Shown here: positions 50,430 through 57,975 of the stretch, piece after piece
How the letters are laid out: each line of letters opens with the position of its first letter
How positions within the stretch are numbered: position 1 is the stretch's first letter
DNA from: Pseudolactococcus piscium
GTDB taxonomy: Bacteria; Bacillota; Bacilli; Lactobacillales; Streptococcaceae
Length of the DNA: 64,000 nucleotides
Direction: 5' to 3'
Assembly: GCF_002441695.1 (NCBI RefSeq)
Contig: NZ_JXJW01000004.1
Span: forward strand, 60,839 to 124,838
Program-made: the position numbers and the translations under genes
Notes under the pieces: generated by a model
The model's input: the letters and a program-made list of their open reading frames with translations, nothing else
Database searches by the model: none
Told to the model about the DNA's origin: nothing

Positions 50430-50458
50430 TTATACGCGCGTTTAGCAGTATTGACAAA
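50430..50458 (-). promoter_or_regulatory. Possible internal promoter downstream of the peptide gene
   Basis: On the minus strand, TTGTCA and TATAAA are 17 bp apart just after the peptide stop and before the attenuator. It could give basal transcription of the ABC genes. Support is only the box match. Confidence 0.35.
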
Positions 50459-50461
50459 AAA

Positions 50462-50632
50462 TTATCTTATTCTTGTTTCACCATAGTGGCCATATCGTGA
50501 TTCATGCTCATAGGCTCTTTGACTTGCAGTAGCTCTGAATACATGATCAGCACTCTTAAACCGGCACTCCAAACACTCCCAAGATACCCCACCTACAATC
50601 TTTTGAGTTTCATTAACTGTTAATTGTTTCAT
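50462..50632 (-). CDS. Double-glycine-leader secreted peptide precursor
   Basis: This 56-residue ORF has AAAAGGAGG before its ATG. The leader MKQLTVNETQKIVGG ends in Gly-Gly, the C39 protease cleavage site. The predicted 41-residue core has one CxxC pair (Cys5, Cys8), three His (15, 28, 34), six Arg and five Glu. It is hydrophilic, unlike pore-forming class II bacteriocins. The spacing C-x2-C, later H-x5-H suggests metal binding or a disulfide. It is the first gene of an operon with an ABC pair and a PCAT, behind a consensus promoter. Bacteriocin or peptide signal are both possible; I do not recognise the family. Confidence 0.85.
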   Translation of the reverse strand: MKQLTVNETQKIVGGVSWECLECRFKSADHVFRATASQRAYEHESRYGHYGETRIR

Positions 50633-50654
50633 TTTGAATCCTCCTTTTATTTTT

Positions 50655-50672
50655 AAAGTAAGCGCTTACTTT
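50655..50672 (-). promoter_or_regulatory. Palindromic operator, cre-like, downstream of the peptide promoter
   Basis: AAAGTAAGCGCTTACTTT is a perfect 18-bp palindrome just downstream of the -10 box. Its core matches 12 of 14 cre positions. CcpA or a dedicated LacI-like or other regulator could block transcription here. Confidence 0.65.
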
Positions 50673-50680
50673 ATGATGTT

Positions 50681-50709
50681 ATTATACAATATCATAATCG
50701 GAGTGTCAA
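50681..50709 (-). promoter_or_regulatory. Promoter of the peptide-export operon
   Basis: On the minus strand, TTGACA (50704-50709) and TATAAT (50681-50686) are perfect consensus boxes 17 bp apart. Confidence 0.9.
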
Positions 50710-50739
50710 GGATAACCTAAAATTTGTTATTTTTTTAAT

Positions 50740-50753
50740 CTAGCAGATGTTAG
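50740..50753 (-). promoter_or_regulatory. Conserved dyad upstream of the peptide promoter
   Basis: CTAACATCTGCTAG is one base from the perfect dyad CTAACATCTGTTAG found at the same place in the distal cassette. It lies about 30 bp upstream of the -35 box, where an activator could bind. Confidence 0.5.
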
Positions 50754-50801
50754 CTAGCGTCAGTGTGATCCTGATCATACTATCTGATACCTGATAACGT
50801 C

Positions 50802-50833
50802 AAAAAACGGATAACGATAAATCCGCTATCCGT
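50802..50833 (-). terminator. Terminator of the protease-module operon
   Basis: On the minus strand, ACGGATAGCG pairs with CGTTATCCGT and is followed by TTTTTTG. It is the diverged copy of the terminator at 55061-55102. Confidence 0.85.
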
Positions 50834-50840
50834 TCGGATT

Positions 50841-50877
50841 GAAGACAAAGTCACCATGACTTTGTCTTTTTTTATTA
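50841..50877 (+). terminator. Plus-oriented hairpin terminator
   Basis: AAGACAAAGTC pairs with GACTTTGTCTT and is followed by seven T on the plus strand. No plus-strand gene enters it, so it may insulate the locus or be a leftover. Confidence 0.7.
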
Positions 50878-51035
50878 AAACGCTGTAAGATGACTACTTA
50901 CTATAAAAAAAGGATCCTTAAAATATAGATGCCTATCTTTTATTTACGATACTTAATGACTCTGTAAAAATTGAATTACTTGGATTGCCTTATTTCTACT
51001 TTAACTATGTTATTGATTCAACGTTTCAGTATAAA

Positions 51036-51239
51036 CTAACTTCTGTATTTTTTCTTCTTAAATTTGCTTAGTACATGGTTGATATCGTTTTGAGTCTAGA
51101 ATCTAGCTAAAAAATAGGGCTTGTCGATGATTAGACTTAGTAAGAGATAATTATTATCTCTGGCATACTTGACTAATTCTTCAAACTCTTCAGTCTGAGA
51201 TACACATATTATAAAGTATATCTTTTTATAGTAATGGTA
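51036..51239 (-). pseudogene. Decayed small ORF in the island
   Basis: On the minus strand, an open frame of 47 codons with protein-like composition (EEFEELVKYARDNNYLLLSL inside) ends at a TAG at 51096-51098. It continues in the same frame for 19 codons (ending LSKFKKKKYRS). There is no start codon or ribosome site. It could be the remnant of an immunity or accessory protein. The family was not recognised. Confidence 0.4.
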
Positions 51240-51287
51240 TCAGGTATTGGTCACTTCTCCAGCTATTTTTCAGAGGATAGGTTATAT

Positions 51288-51662
51288 TTACATTTTTGCA
51301 CGTAGATTTGTTATCCAATTTAATAAAATTATAATTAAAATGGATATGCAAAACATATTTATAAAATTTAAACTGATTAACATGATATCTGACATAAAGC
51401 CTGGCTGGAAAAACAATAAGTATAGTAATATTAAATAATATATATATCTCAAAAATTTATTCTTAAATATTTTTTTGGTTATTTTTTTGATTATTAAAGG
51501 TACTTTATTTTTTATAGTAGATATATTGTACGAAAAAAAGGAAAATGCGACTATCATTATTAAATCTATTAAGATTGCCCAATAGCCAATTCTCAAATAT
51601 AAAGAATATATAGAACATATTGTCCATAAAGGAAAAAGTATAAAAAGTATTTTTTTCTCCAT
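51288..51662 (-). CDS. Small multi-spanning membrane protein, possible immunity protein
   Basis: The 124-residue protein is very hydrophobic, with about four transmembrane segments and a Lys-rich central loop (IIKKITKKIFKNK). It has no recognised domain. It lies 14 bp after the secreted protease-like gene, with AAAGGAAAATGAG before the ATG, as last gene of that operon. Size, topology and position resemble bacteriocin immunity proteins, but that is inference. Confidence 0.7.
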   Translation of the reverse strand: MEKKILFILFPLWTICSIYSLYLRIGYWAILIDLIMIVAFSFFSYNISTIKNKVPLIIKKITKKIFKNKFLRYIYYLILLYLLFFQPGFMSDIMLISLNFINMFCISILIIILLNWITNLRAKM

Positions 51663-51675
51663 CTCATTTTCCTTT

Positions 51676-54294
51676 CTAATTGTATAAACACATAGTGAAA
51701 TTTATTCGTATTGTTGACTCTGCTTGAAGATAGGTCCCTAAAGAAACTAAAATAGCCGCGGGCCCCACTGATATAAATCCAATACCTAGAACTTTAGCCA
51801 AAGTGACGAAGTCTCCACTTTTTATACTGTTAAAATCTTTTTTGTAAAAAATCTTAACTAAAGTTTTTATCGCTGGGCTACCTAATCCAGCTCCGGCAAA
51901 TCCCAAATAAGAATAATTGATTTGATCTACATCATTTCGAAAATTAACAGCAACATCACTATTAGATGGATTATTCACTGTACGTTTTCCATGTCTGGCT
52001 CTTTGAAACGCATGAGCTGATTCTGTTGACATACTATAACCAAACGTATCATTTCCTAAAATAGACCAGGCTGCTGTTTCTCTACCAAACTGACTTACAT
52101 GCTGTGTCATCACATCTGTCGAACTATTTAGATAAATACTAGTATAGAAAGTGCTACCAATCAACAATGGATTTTTGGCAATTATAGGTTTATTGGCCAC
52201 TGCCTTCGGATTCCCCATACTTGTAACCGGTTGATTTTCTACTTTTTTATCAAGAGAACCTACGCCATCTTGCCGCCAATTATACCAGCTCCTTGTCCAC
52301 TTGTAGTCTATTCCTGCCAATCTGAATGTCTTGTTATTAGCAAGGATACAAAAAGTGCTATTCCACCATGGGTTCCATATTTCATAGTAAGGTGACTTAC
52401 TCGTATCACCATCATTTGGGGTAACATAGCCAACAATAGCTAACGCATGACCATACCCTTCTTCTGGTGTCGTTGCATTAATATTATAAGCGTCCATTTG
52501 AATAATTTTACCAGAATCTATTTCTGTTTTGACCTCAGAGAAGCTCAGTGCTCTATCCACAATCGTGACACCAATGTTATAATTATCTTTTATTTTTTTG
52601 GCATTATCCTCAATTGTTGTCCCTGAAACTTTTTTTAATTCATCATCAGATAACCCTGGTCTATTTAATTTCATCAATATCTGAGCAGAAGTGACAGGGA
52701 CATCAGTTGCTTTACGAAATGCATTAACTGCCGCAGCTTCTACATAGGATGAACACCAAGGTTCTTGATTCTGGGTTTCTCTTATGCCAAAATTGTTATT
52801 TGTATTATAAGTAGCTGTTTTTACTGGTGCAGTAACATTTGGTGTGGTTGGCTTAAATTGTGGAGATGCATTCTCTGGTTCAGATTTTTGACGGATATTA
52901 TAGATTGTTAAACTTGGCAAGTATTTTCCAATCTCTCTTGGTATAGAACTATCCATCGTAAAAAACAAGTCATAATTGAAATTCTTGCTTTTAGCTATGT
53001 AGGTTTGATAAGCATTTGGACTACTCCAATTTATCGAATACTCAGGACCAGTGAACTCTGATTTAATAATCGAATTCAATCCAGGTGTATAGCCAAAGTT
53101 ATTATCACTAAATCCGATTCCTATATTACTTGCTTGTTGATATTTGTTTTTTATATCAACAGCTTTATATGTTGTTAAATACAATTTACCTGAACTTGAA
53201 ATCGTTTTAGTCAACTCTTTTGTCAATTTTCCACTTACAGTATCACAAGAAAAACCTAATGATTTATACCAGCTAACGATTTGCTCTCCGCTCACATCCT
53301 TATCTACAGCAATTTTAGCAAATGCTTCTAAATCTTTGACAGTTTTTTTGTTAGCTTTATCAAAGTAGAAGTTGATAAGAGATACTGCTGATAATTTTGT
53401 CTCATTACCTTTTTCCGTAATTGGCTGTGACTGCCCTAATTCTTGAACATCTTGGTCAGTAAAGATTGCATTTGTGATGTCATTTCCCGCCTTTGTCAAG
53501 TCAACATTAAACACACCATTAGCTCTGTTGCTAACAACTTTGGAACGACTATCCCATGATGGATCTTTTTTAATATCCGTAATAGATTTTATCCACCTAA
53601 AATCAGATGAAGCAATCGTCGTATCAGGATTATCATCTTGATTATCGAATTTAAACGGATTCCCTTCAGTCCCATCTTTAACTTCTAGTTCTCCATGATA
53701 TGCAGTTTTTATAAAAGAAGCATGAAGTCCATCAGTTTTAGTACCAGTTTCAAGATCACTATGGGCATATAAAACGCCAGTTGTTTCTCTTTCTAACCAG
53801 TTAGCTACATTTTGGCTTTCGAAAATGGTGACGATAGGACTAGACTTGTCTAGACTTTTTTTAATTTCATCTGTTGTGAGTGCACGATTCACGATACTAG
53901 CTGTGTAACCGATAGTGTTTAACCATGATACTGCTTGCTCCGCAGAGACATTCTCACTTTTCATTTGTTCAATTGTATCTTCTGGATACAACCAAGTTAA
54001 CATATCTGAAGCAGATAGCCATCCGTTATTCACTATATCAGTATTAACAATTGAGACCACAGTAGCTGCTAGAGATTGTGATATTTTTCCGTCTCTGCTA
54101 TCTCCCGAATTAATAATTTTCCATGTTGGTTTAGCGACCTCCTTAATTTGTTTGAAATCTACTTTAATGTTATCCTCAGCACCAGAAGCATTTTCAGATG
54201 TGAAAGCTAGAACTGCTTGACCAGTATATGGAAAAAGAATAAAGATAACACCTATTAATAGAGCAACTTGTATACCTATTTTTCTAATTCTCAT
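51676..54294 (-). CDS. Secreted protein with three tandem papain-like domains, staphopain (C47)-type
   Basis: The 872-residue protein has a signal peptide (about 1-30). Three related domains follow at about 65-200, 295-400 and 500-665. Only the third keeps catalytic residues: Gln510 and Cys514 in NQEPWCSSY, His616 in GYGHALAIVGY, Asn641 in YEIWNPWW. The first two share the VSW-x5-GY/F and following beta pattern but have no Cys/His pair. Two hydrophobic segments lie near the C-terminus (about 795-815 and 833-855). ATG 54294 overlaps the previous stop (ATGA). It could process peptides outside the cell or be an effector. Confidence 0.78.
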   Translation of the reverse strand: MRIRKIGIQVALLIGVIFILFPYTGQAVLAFTSENASGAEDNIKVDFKQIKEVAKPTWKIINSGDSRDGKISQSLAATVVSIVNTDIVNNGWLSASDMLTWLYPEDTIEQMKSENVSAEQAVSWLNTIGYTASIVNRALTTDEIKKSLDKSSPIVTIFESQNVANWLERETTGVLYAHSDLETGTKTDGLHASFIKTAYHGELEVKDGTEGNPFKFDNQDDNPDTTIASSDFRWIKSITDIKKDPSWDSRSKVVSNRANGVFNVDLTKAGNDITNAIFTDQDVQELGQSQPITEKGNETKLSAVSLINFYFDKANKKTVKDLEAFAKIAVDKDVSGEQIVSWYKSLGFSCDTVSGKLTKELTKTISSSGKLYLTTYKAVDIKNKYQQASNIGIGFSDNNFGYTPGLNSIIKSEFTGPEYSINWSSPNAYQTYIAKSKNFNYDLFFTMDSSIPREIGKYLPSLTIYNIRQKSEPENASPQFKPTTPNVTAPVKTATYNTNNNFGIRETQNQEPWCSSYVEAAAVNAFRKATDVPVTSAQILMKLNRPGLSDDELKKVSGTTIEDNAKKIKDNYNIGVTIVDRALSFSEVKTEIDSGKIIQMDAYNINATTPEEGYGHALAIVGYVTPNDGDTSKSPYYEIWNPWWNSTFCILANNKTFRLAGIDYKWTRSWYNWRQDGVGSLDKKVENQPVTSMGNPKAVANKPIIAKNPLLIGSTFYTSIYLNSSTDVMTQHVSQFGRETAAWSILGNDTFGYSMSTESAHAFQRARHGKRTVNNPSNSDVAVNFRNDVDQINYSYLGFAGAGLGSPAIKTLVKIFYKKDFNSIKSGDFVTLAKVLGIGFISVGPAAILVSLGTYLQAESTIRINFTMCLYN

Positions 54295-54719
54295 TTATCA
54301 TCCTCTATCTTTTCTGTCGAGTCAGTTAAAACTTTTATGATTTTTCCATCTTTTTCAACATCTTGTATGACTGGATTTTTAATTTTTTTCTCGATATCTA
54401 TCATATTTTTTTCGTTAGCGGGTTCTAAAGTACCAGCCAAATTAATATATAAACCATTAGAGATGATGTCTTTTTTGAACTCAGCGATGTTTTTCTTTTC
54501 TTCTGAAGCAGTTAATGTACTGCCATTCTTTTTATGATCTGAAGCAACTTTATCAGACTCTTTTGTGACTTCCTTTTTATTTGTTTTACTCTCTGACGAC
54601 TTATTTATTTTTAGCTCTGACTCTTTTGTTTTTTCTTGTATTTGAAACACAAAAAATGTACACAGTCCTAAAAATGAAATGATCATGCTAAGTAAGACCA
54701 GTTTAGCTTTCTTTTTCAT
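54291..54719 (-). CDS. Small membrane-anchored extracellular protein of unknown function
   Basis: The protein of about 142 residues has one N-terminal hydrophobic segment (about 7-27), a Lys/Ser/Glu-rich linker and a short C-terminal domain. No known domain is seen. It is the first gene of the protease-module operon, overlapping the next gene by 4 nt. GGAGG lies four bases before ATG 54719 and one before ATG 54722, so 54719 is chosen. It might be an anchor or inhibitor for the secreted protease. Confidence 0.7.
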   Translation of the reverse strand: MKKKAKLVLLSMIISFLGLCTFFVFQIQEKTKESELKINKSSESKTNKKEVTKESDKVASDHKKNGSTLTASEEKKNIAEFKKDIISNGLYINLAGTLEPANEKNMIDIEKKIKNPVIQDVEKDGKIIKVLTDSTEKIEDDK

Positions 54720-54916
54720 CATGCCTCCATTAAATTTCCCAACAGCTCTTTTTAGTTGCAACCTTCTTTCTATCAATTTCTAAAAAACATGTGTCCTTAT
54801 TTCTCAAAAATTGCTTCTGCTAATCACTTTTAAAGTGGCTATACCGTAGTTCATATATGTAGTCATTTTATTTGTATTACCTACCAACGGCTACATATTG
54901 AGTTCCCTATTTAAAA

Positions 54917-54930
54917 AGAAAGCGATTACC
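54917..54930 (-). promoter_or_regulatory. cre-like operator of the protease-module promoter
   Basis: On the minus strand, GGTAATCGCTTTCT matches 12 of 14 cre positions and corresponds to the palindrome at 50655-50672, though its symmetry is partly lost. Confidence 0.55.
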
Positions 54931-54940
54931 TTATGATATT

Positions 54941-54969
54941 ATTGTATATTTTAATTTTAGTCGTGTCAA
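54941..54969 (-). promoter_or_regulatory. Promoter of the protease-module operon
   Basis: On the minus strand, TTGACA (54964-54969) and TACAAT (54941-54946) are 17 bp apart. About 215 bp of untranslated leader precede the first gene; no convincing ORF is seen in it. Confidence 0.85.
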
Positions 54970-54998
54970 GAATAAAGTAAAATTTGTTATTTTTTAAT

Positions 54999-55012
54999 CT
55001 AACAGATGTTAG
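54999..55012 (-). promoter_or_regulatory. Perfect dyad upstream of the protease-module promoter
   Basis: CTAACATCTGTTAG is a perfect inverted repeat about 30 bp upstream of the -35 box, at the same position as the near-perfect copy at 50740-50753. Confidence 0.55.
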
Positions 55013-55060
55013 CAAGCATCAGTGTGAACTTGCTCATGCATTCTGACACCTGATAACGTC

Positions 55061-55102
55061 AAAAAAAAACCGGATAGCGATAAATCCGCTATCCGGTTTT
55101 TG
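55061..55102. terminator. Terminator after the distal GH1 gene
   Basis: ACCGGATAGCG pairs with CGCTATCCGGT with flanking A- and T-runs, so it works in both directions. It ends the GH1/PTS side and opens the duplicated cassette. Confidence 0.9.
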
Positions 55103-55141
55103 ACTTGTATTAGCTAAAGTTAAGCAATCTACTACTACTAC

Positions 55142-56563
55142 TTATTTCGCCATTTCAGTATCACTAATTTCAAAGCTAGATGATGCTGACAAGGCTTTGA
55201 AGAAGTGAGCTGATTTTTTAAGTGTTTTGTCTTGTCTGTGTACATCAACTGCAATCAAACCATAGCGATTTTTATATGAATTTCGCCAGCTGAAGCAGTC
55301 TATCGGTGTCCAGAGGTGATAGCCAAAACAGTTAGCACCTTCTGCAATTGCTTTATGAACATAGTAAAGATGTTCTTTGATGAAGCGAATGCGATAGTCA
55401 TCTTGGATGATCCCATCTTCACCTAAATATCGGTCTTCACGCGCCACACCCATACCATTTTCAGATACAAACCAGGCAATATTCCCATAATTTTCTTGGA
55501 TATTTTTGGCAATATCATAGAGTGCTTTAGGATAAATTTCCCATCCGCGATCCGCATTCATACGCACACCGCGTTTGTCAAATACTTCAAAGTATTTGTC
55601 TGGTAGCCAATCGATGGCTAGTGAATCCGGTGCGTATTTAGGTGCTTGTGCACGGTTAGGATGATAGAAATTAACACCTAGGTAGTCGACAGTATTTTCC
55701 TGAATGATGGCTAACTCTTCAGCTGTTGATGCCCAAAGCACGTCATCATTTGTTAGCACATCGACGAGTTCTGCTGCAAATGCACCTTTAACAGATGCGT
55801 CTAAGAATAGGCGATTTTGCCATAAATCTGCAAATGTTGCAGCTGCCTGATCCTCAGGTGATGCTGATGCAGGATAGTTTGGTGTCAAGTTCAGAATGAT
55901 ACCGATTTTACCGTCAGGATTTTGATTTACCTGACGAAATGCGGCGATTGCTTTCGAAGAGGCAAGTTGTAAATTATAGGCAACTTGAACAGCCCGCTTA
56001 CCATCTACGATATCTGGATAGTGAAACTGGTAAAGATAGCCCCCTTCAACCACTACCATAGGCTCATTATGTGTGAACCAATCGGTCACACGATCAGAGA
56101 ACATGGTAAAACTTGCTTGCGCAAACTTAACAAATAAGTCGACAACATGTTTGGACTCCCAGCCACCATATTTGTGGACTAGTGAAACCGGGATGTCAAA
56201 ATGATGGAGATTAATGACCGGTTTGATACCATTTGCGATAAATTCATCGATCACAGCATTATAAAATCTAGCTGCATCTGCATTAACAGTACCCGTTTCC
56301 AAATCATCAATCAAGCGTGTCCATTGAATCGATGTTCTGACAGAGGTTAAGCCTGCTGCCTTCATTAAGGCGATATCTGCTTGGTAGTCATTGTAAAAAT
56401 TGGAAGCTGTATCTGGGCCAATCCCTCCCCAATAATGGTCTGGAAAGTGATCAAAGTCATAATCAAATATATTGTCGTGTGTCTTATGAAATCTACCTTC
56501 TGTTTGTGGTCCTGAGGTGGCAGCACCCCACCAAAAATTTTGTGGAAATTCAAGTAATGTCAT
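55142..56563 (-). CDS. GH1 6-phospho-beta-glucosidase
   Basis: The 473-residue enzyme has acid/base Glu167 in THNEP and nucleophile Glu369 in SENGMG. The C-terminal DCFSWRNSYKNRYGL segment has the Ser, Lys and Tyr typical of GH1 enzymes that bind a 6-phosphate. It lies 55 bp after a lactose/cellobiose-family PTS IIC gene, so PTS import delivers a 6-phosphorylated disaccharide. The precise sugar (cellobiose, gentiobiose or other) is unknown. Confidence 0.92.
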   Translation of the reverse strand: MTLLEFPQNFWWGAATSGPQTEGRFHKTHDNIFDYDFDHFPDHYWGGIGPDTASNFYNDYQADIALMKAAGLTSVRTSIQWTRLIDDLETGTVNADAARFYNAVIDEFIANGIKPVINLHHFDIPVSLVHKYGGWESKHVVDLFVKFAQASFTMFSDRVTDWFTHNEPMVVVEGGYLYQFHYPDIVDGKRAVQVAYNLQLASSKAIAAFRQVNQNPDGKIGIILNLTPNYPASASPEDQAAATFADLWQNRLFLDASVKGAFAAELVDVLTNDDVLWASTAEELAIIQENTVDYLGVNFYHPNRAQAPKYAPDSLAIDWLPDKYFEVFDKRGVRMNADRGWEIYPKALYDIAKNIQENYGNIAWFVSENGMGVAREDRYLGEDGIIQDDYRIRFIKEHLYYVHKAIAEGANCFGYHLWTPIDCFSWRNSYKNRYGLIAVDVHRQDKTLKKSAHFFKALSASSSFEISDTEMAK

Positions 56564-56618
56564 AAGCGCTCTTTCTATTTTTACTAAGTTCTATATGGGT
56601 CGTCTTGTGTTTAGCTGA

Positions 56619-57902
56619 TTATACCTCTTTTGATTTATCAATCATGAGTAAGAATGGTAGATAGATAAGGCCAACGGCAAGCATCTGAACGATTTGAAGC
56701 ACACTACCCATAATCGAGTTAGTGGCAAGGAAGCCTGAAATGATAGCTGGCATTGTCCAGGGTACTTGTGCACCCGTCGTCAATGGTACAAGTCCTGATG
56801 CAAATCCTGCATAAGCGATGACAACTGATACAAGTGGTGCAAGAATCCAAGGGATGAAGAGTGTCGCATTCATCACCATCGGTAAACCAAAGATAACCGG
56901 TTCGTTTACATTAAATATGCCTGGTGCGATCGCGAGTCTTGCAACTTCTTTATATTGTTTTTTAGTCATAACAACCATAATCAAAATCAAGACGATTAAA
57001 GTTGAACCTGATCCACCGAGGGATACAGTGAAGGTATCCATAAATGATTTTGTTACGATATGACCATGTTCTTGTAAGGCTGTATTGCCTTTTTTGAGGA
57101 GTTCTGCATTGTCAAGCCCATTTGTTTGCCAAAATGGTTCAAATACTGAGTTAACAATCACTTGACCGTGCAAACCGAAGAACCAAAGGAATTGAACAAA
57201 GAATACGGCAATAATTGTGCCTGGTAAAGAGGTACCAAGTCCTGTGAGTGGTTTTTGGATGATGTTATAGATGACATCGTGTAAGTTGGTATCAAAAACG
57301 CCAACCATGATTGCATTCCCAATTAGAAATGGTAATAATGTGCCTAAAACAGGAATTAATGCTGAAAATGATTTAGAAACTGCAGGTGGCACACCATCAG
57401 GCATTGTGATGACAAAGCCTTTTTGTGTGAAGTAGACGTAGAGTTTAGCTGCTAAGAAGGCCGCAATCATACCAAGGAACATGCCCTTAGCACCTAAGCG
57501 ATCAAGAGAGAGAAGTCCAGAAGCCTGAATTTCTTTCTTGCCATCTAGAACAGTCATGAAGAATGGTGTCAGAATTAAAAATGACGCCAATGATACGACT
57601 GCCCCAAAGATTGCCTCAACTTGTTTTGCTTTTGAAAAATAATAGCCGATACCAAGTGTTACAAAAACGGTCATGATAGACATAGTTGCATTCTGTCCAT
57701 TACCGAATAAAGTTGAAAATTGTGCTTTTAATGAATCTGGCCAAAACGGTAAATTGTTAAAGACAACAATGAATGAGCCAAACATGGTGAGTGGAAAACT
57801 AAGCATAAATGCATCCCGAAGGACTGTCAGATACAGATTACCGCCTATTTTCTGTGCGATAGGTGCAATTTTAGCACCCAATACATCCATAAATCGATTC
57901 AT
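56619..57902 (-). CDS. PTS lactose/cellobiose-family IIC component
   Basis: The 427-residue membrane protein has about ten helices and the CelB-type motifs: N-terminal RDAFMLSFPLTMFGS, WFFGLHGQVIVNSV, the substrate-binding GIFNVNEPVIFGLP and GAQVPWTMPAIISGF. It imports and releases a beta-diglucoside for phosphorylation. No IIA or IIB gene is adjacent, so these must be supplied in trans. GGAGG precedes the ATG. A cre overlaps its promoter. Confidence 0.95.
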   Translation of the reverse strand: MNRFMDVLGAKIAPIAQKIGGNLYLTVLRDAFMLSFPLTMFGSFIVVFNNLPFWPDSLKAQFSTLFGNGQNATMSIMTVFVTLGIGYYFSKAKQVEAIFGAVVSLASFLILTPFFMTVLDGKKEIQASGLLSLDRLGAKGMFLGMIAAFLAAKLYVYFTQKGFVITMPDGVPPAVSKSFSALIPVLGTLLPFLIGNAIMVGVFDTNLHDVIYNIIQKPLTGLGTSLPGTIIAVFFVQFLWFFGLHGQVIVNSVFEPFWQTNGLDNAELLKKGNTALQEHGHIVTKSFMDTFTVSLGGSGSTLIVLILIMVVMTKKQYKEVARLAIAPGIFNVNEPVIFGLPMVMNATLFIPWILAPLVSVVIAYAGFASGLVPLTTGAQVPWTMPAIISGFLATNSIMGSVLQIVQMLAVGLIYLPFLLMIDKSKEV

Positions 57903-57935
57903 GTGAGAACCTCCAAATCTTATTTTATAAGCTTA

Positions 57936-57949
57936 TGATAACGCTTCCA
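57936..57949 (-). promoter_or_regulatory. cre site at the PTS-GH1 promoter
   Basis: On the minus strand, TGGAAGCGTTATCA matches 13 of 14 cre positions and begins at the last base of the TATAAT -10 box (57949-57954). The -35 box is poor. This suggests CcpA repression of the PTS-GH1 operon. Confidence 0.75.
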
Positions 57950-57975
57950 TTATAAAGTTACAAGAGGGTTTTCGG

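Larger units (their letters stand above)
50640..50845 (-). repeat. Duplicated promoter cassette, proximal copy
   Basis: This segment is a diverged direct repeat of 54905-55106. Both copies contain, in minus-strand order, a hairpin terminator, a conserved AT-rich stretch with a CTAACATCTGTTAG-like dyad, a TTGACA-17-TATAAT/TACAAT promoter and an AGTAAGCGCTTACT-like operator. Over the aligned part roughly three quarters of the bases agree by eye. Confidence 0.85.
50633..51287. other. 655-bp non-coding region between the two island operons
   Basis: From the left it holds the proximal promoter cassette, a plus-oriented hairpin terminator (50841-50877), then about 400 bp of AT-rich sequence with one decayed ORF (51036-51239). 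No intact gene is seen in it on either strand. Confidence 0.6.
54905..55106 (-). repeat. Duplicated promoter cassette, distal copy
   Basis: This is the counterpart of 50640-50845, with the same order of terminator, conserved dyad, promoter and operator. It places the protease module under the same signals as the peptide operon. The most conserved block is around AGATGTTAGC and AAAATTTGTTATTTTTT. Confidence 0.85.

Noticed and set aside
54720-54776. 5' extension of the small anchored-protein ORF that contains KFNGG, resembling a double-glycine leader
   Set aside because: Its TTG start has no ribosome site, while GGAGG lies just before the ATGs at 54722 and 54719. The Gly-Gly codons are that ribosome site itself.
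54804-54866. 20-codon ORF (MTTYMNYGIATLKVISRSNF) in the leader of the protease module, considered as a second secreted peptide
   Set aside because: No ribosome site, no double-glycine motif, and composition typical of random AT-rich sequence.
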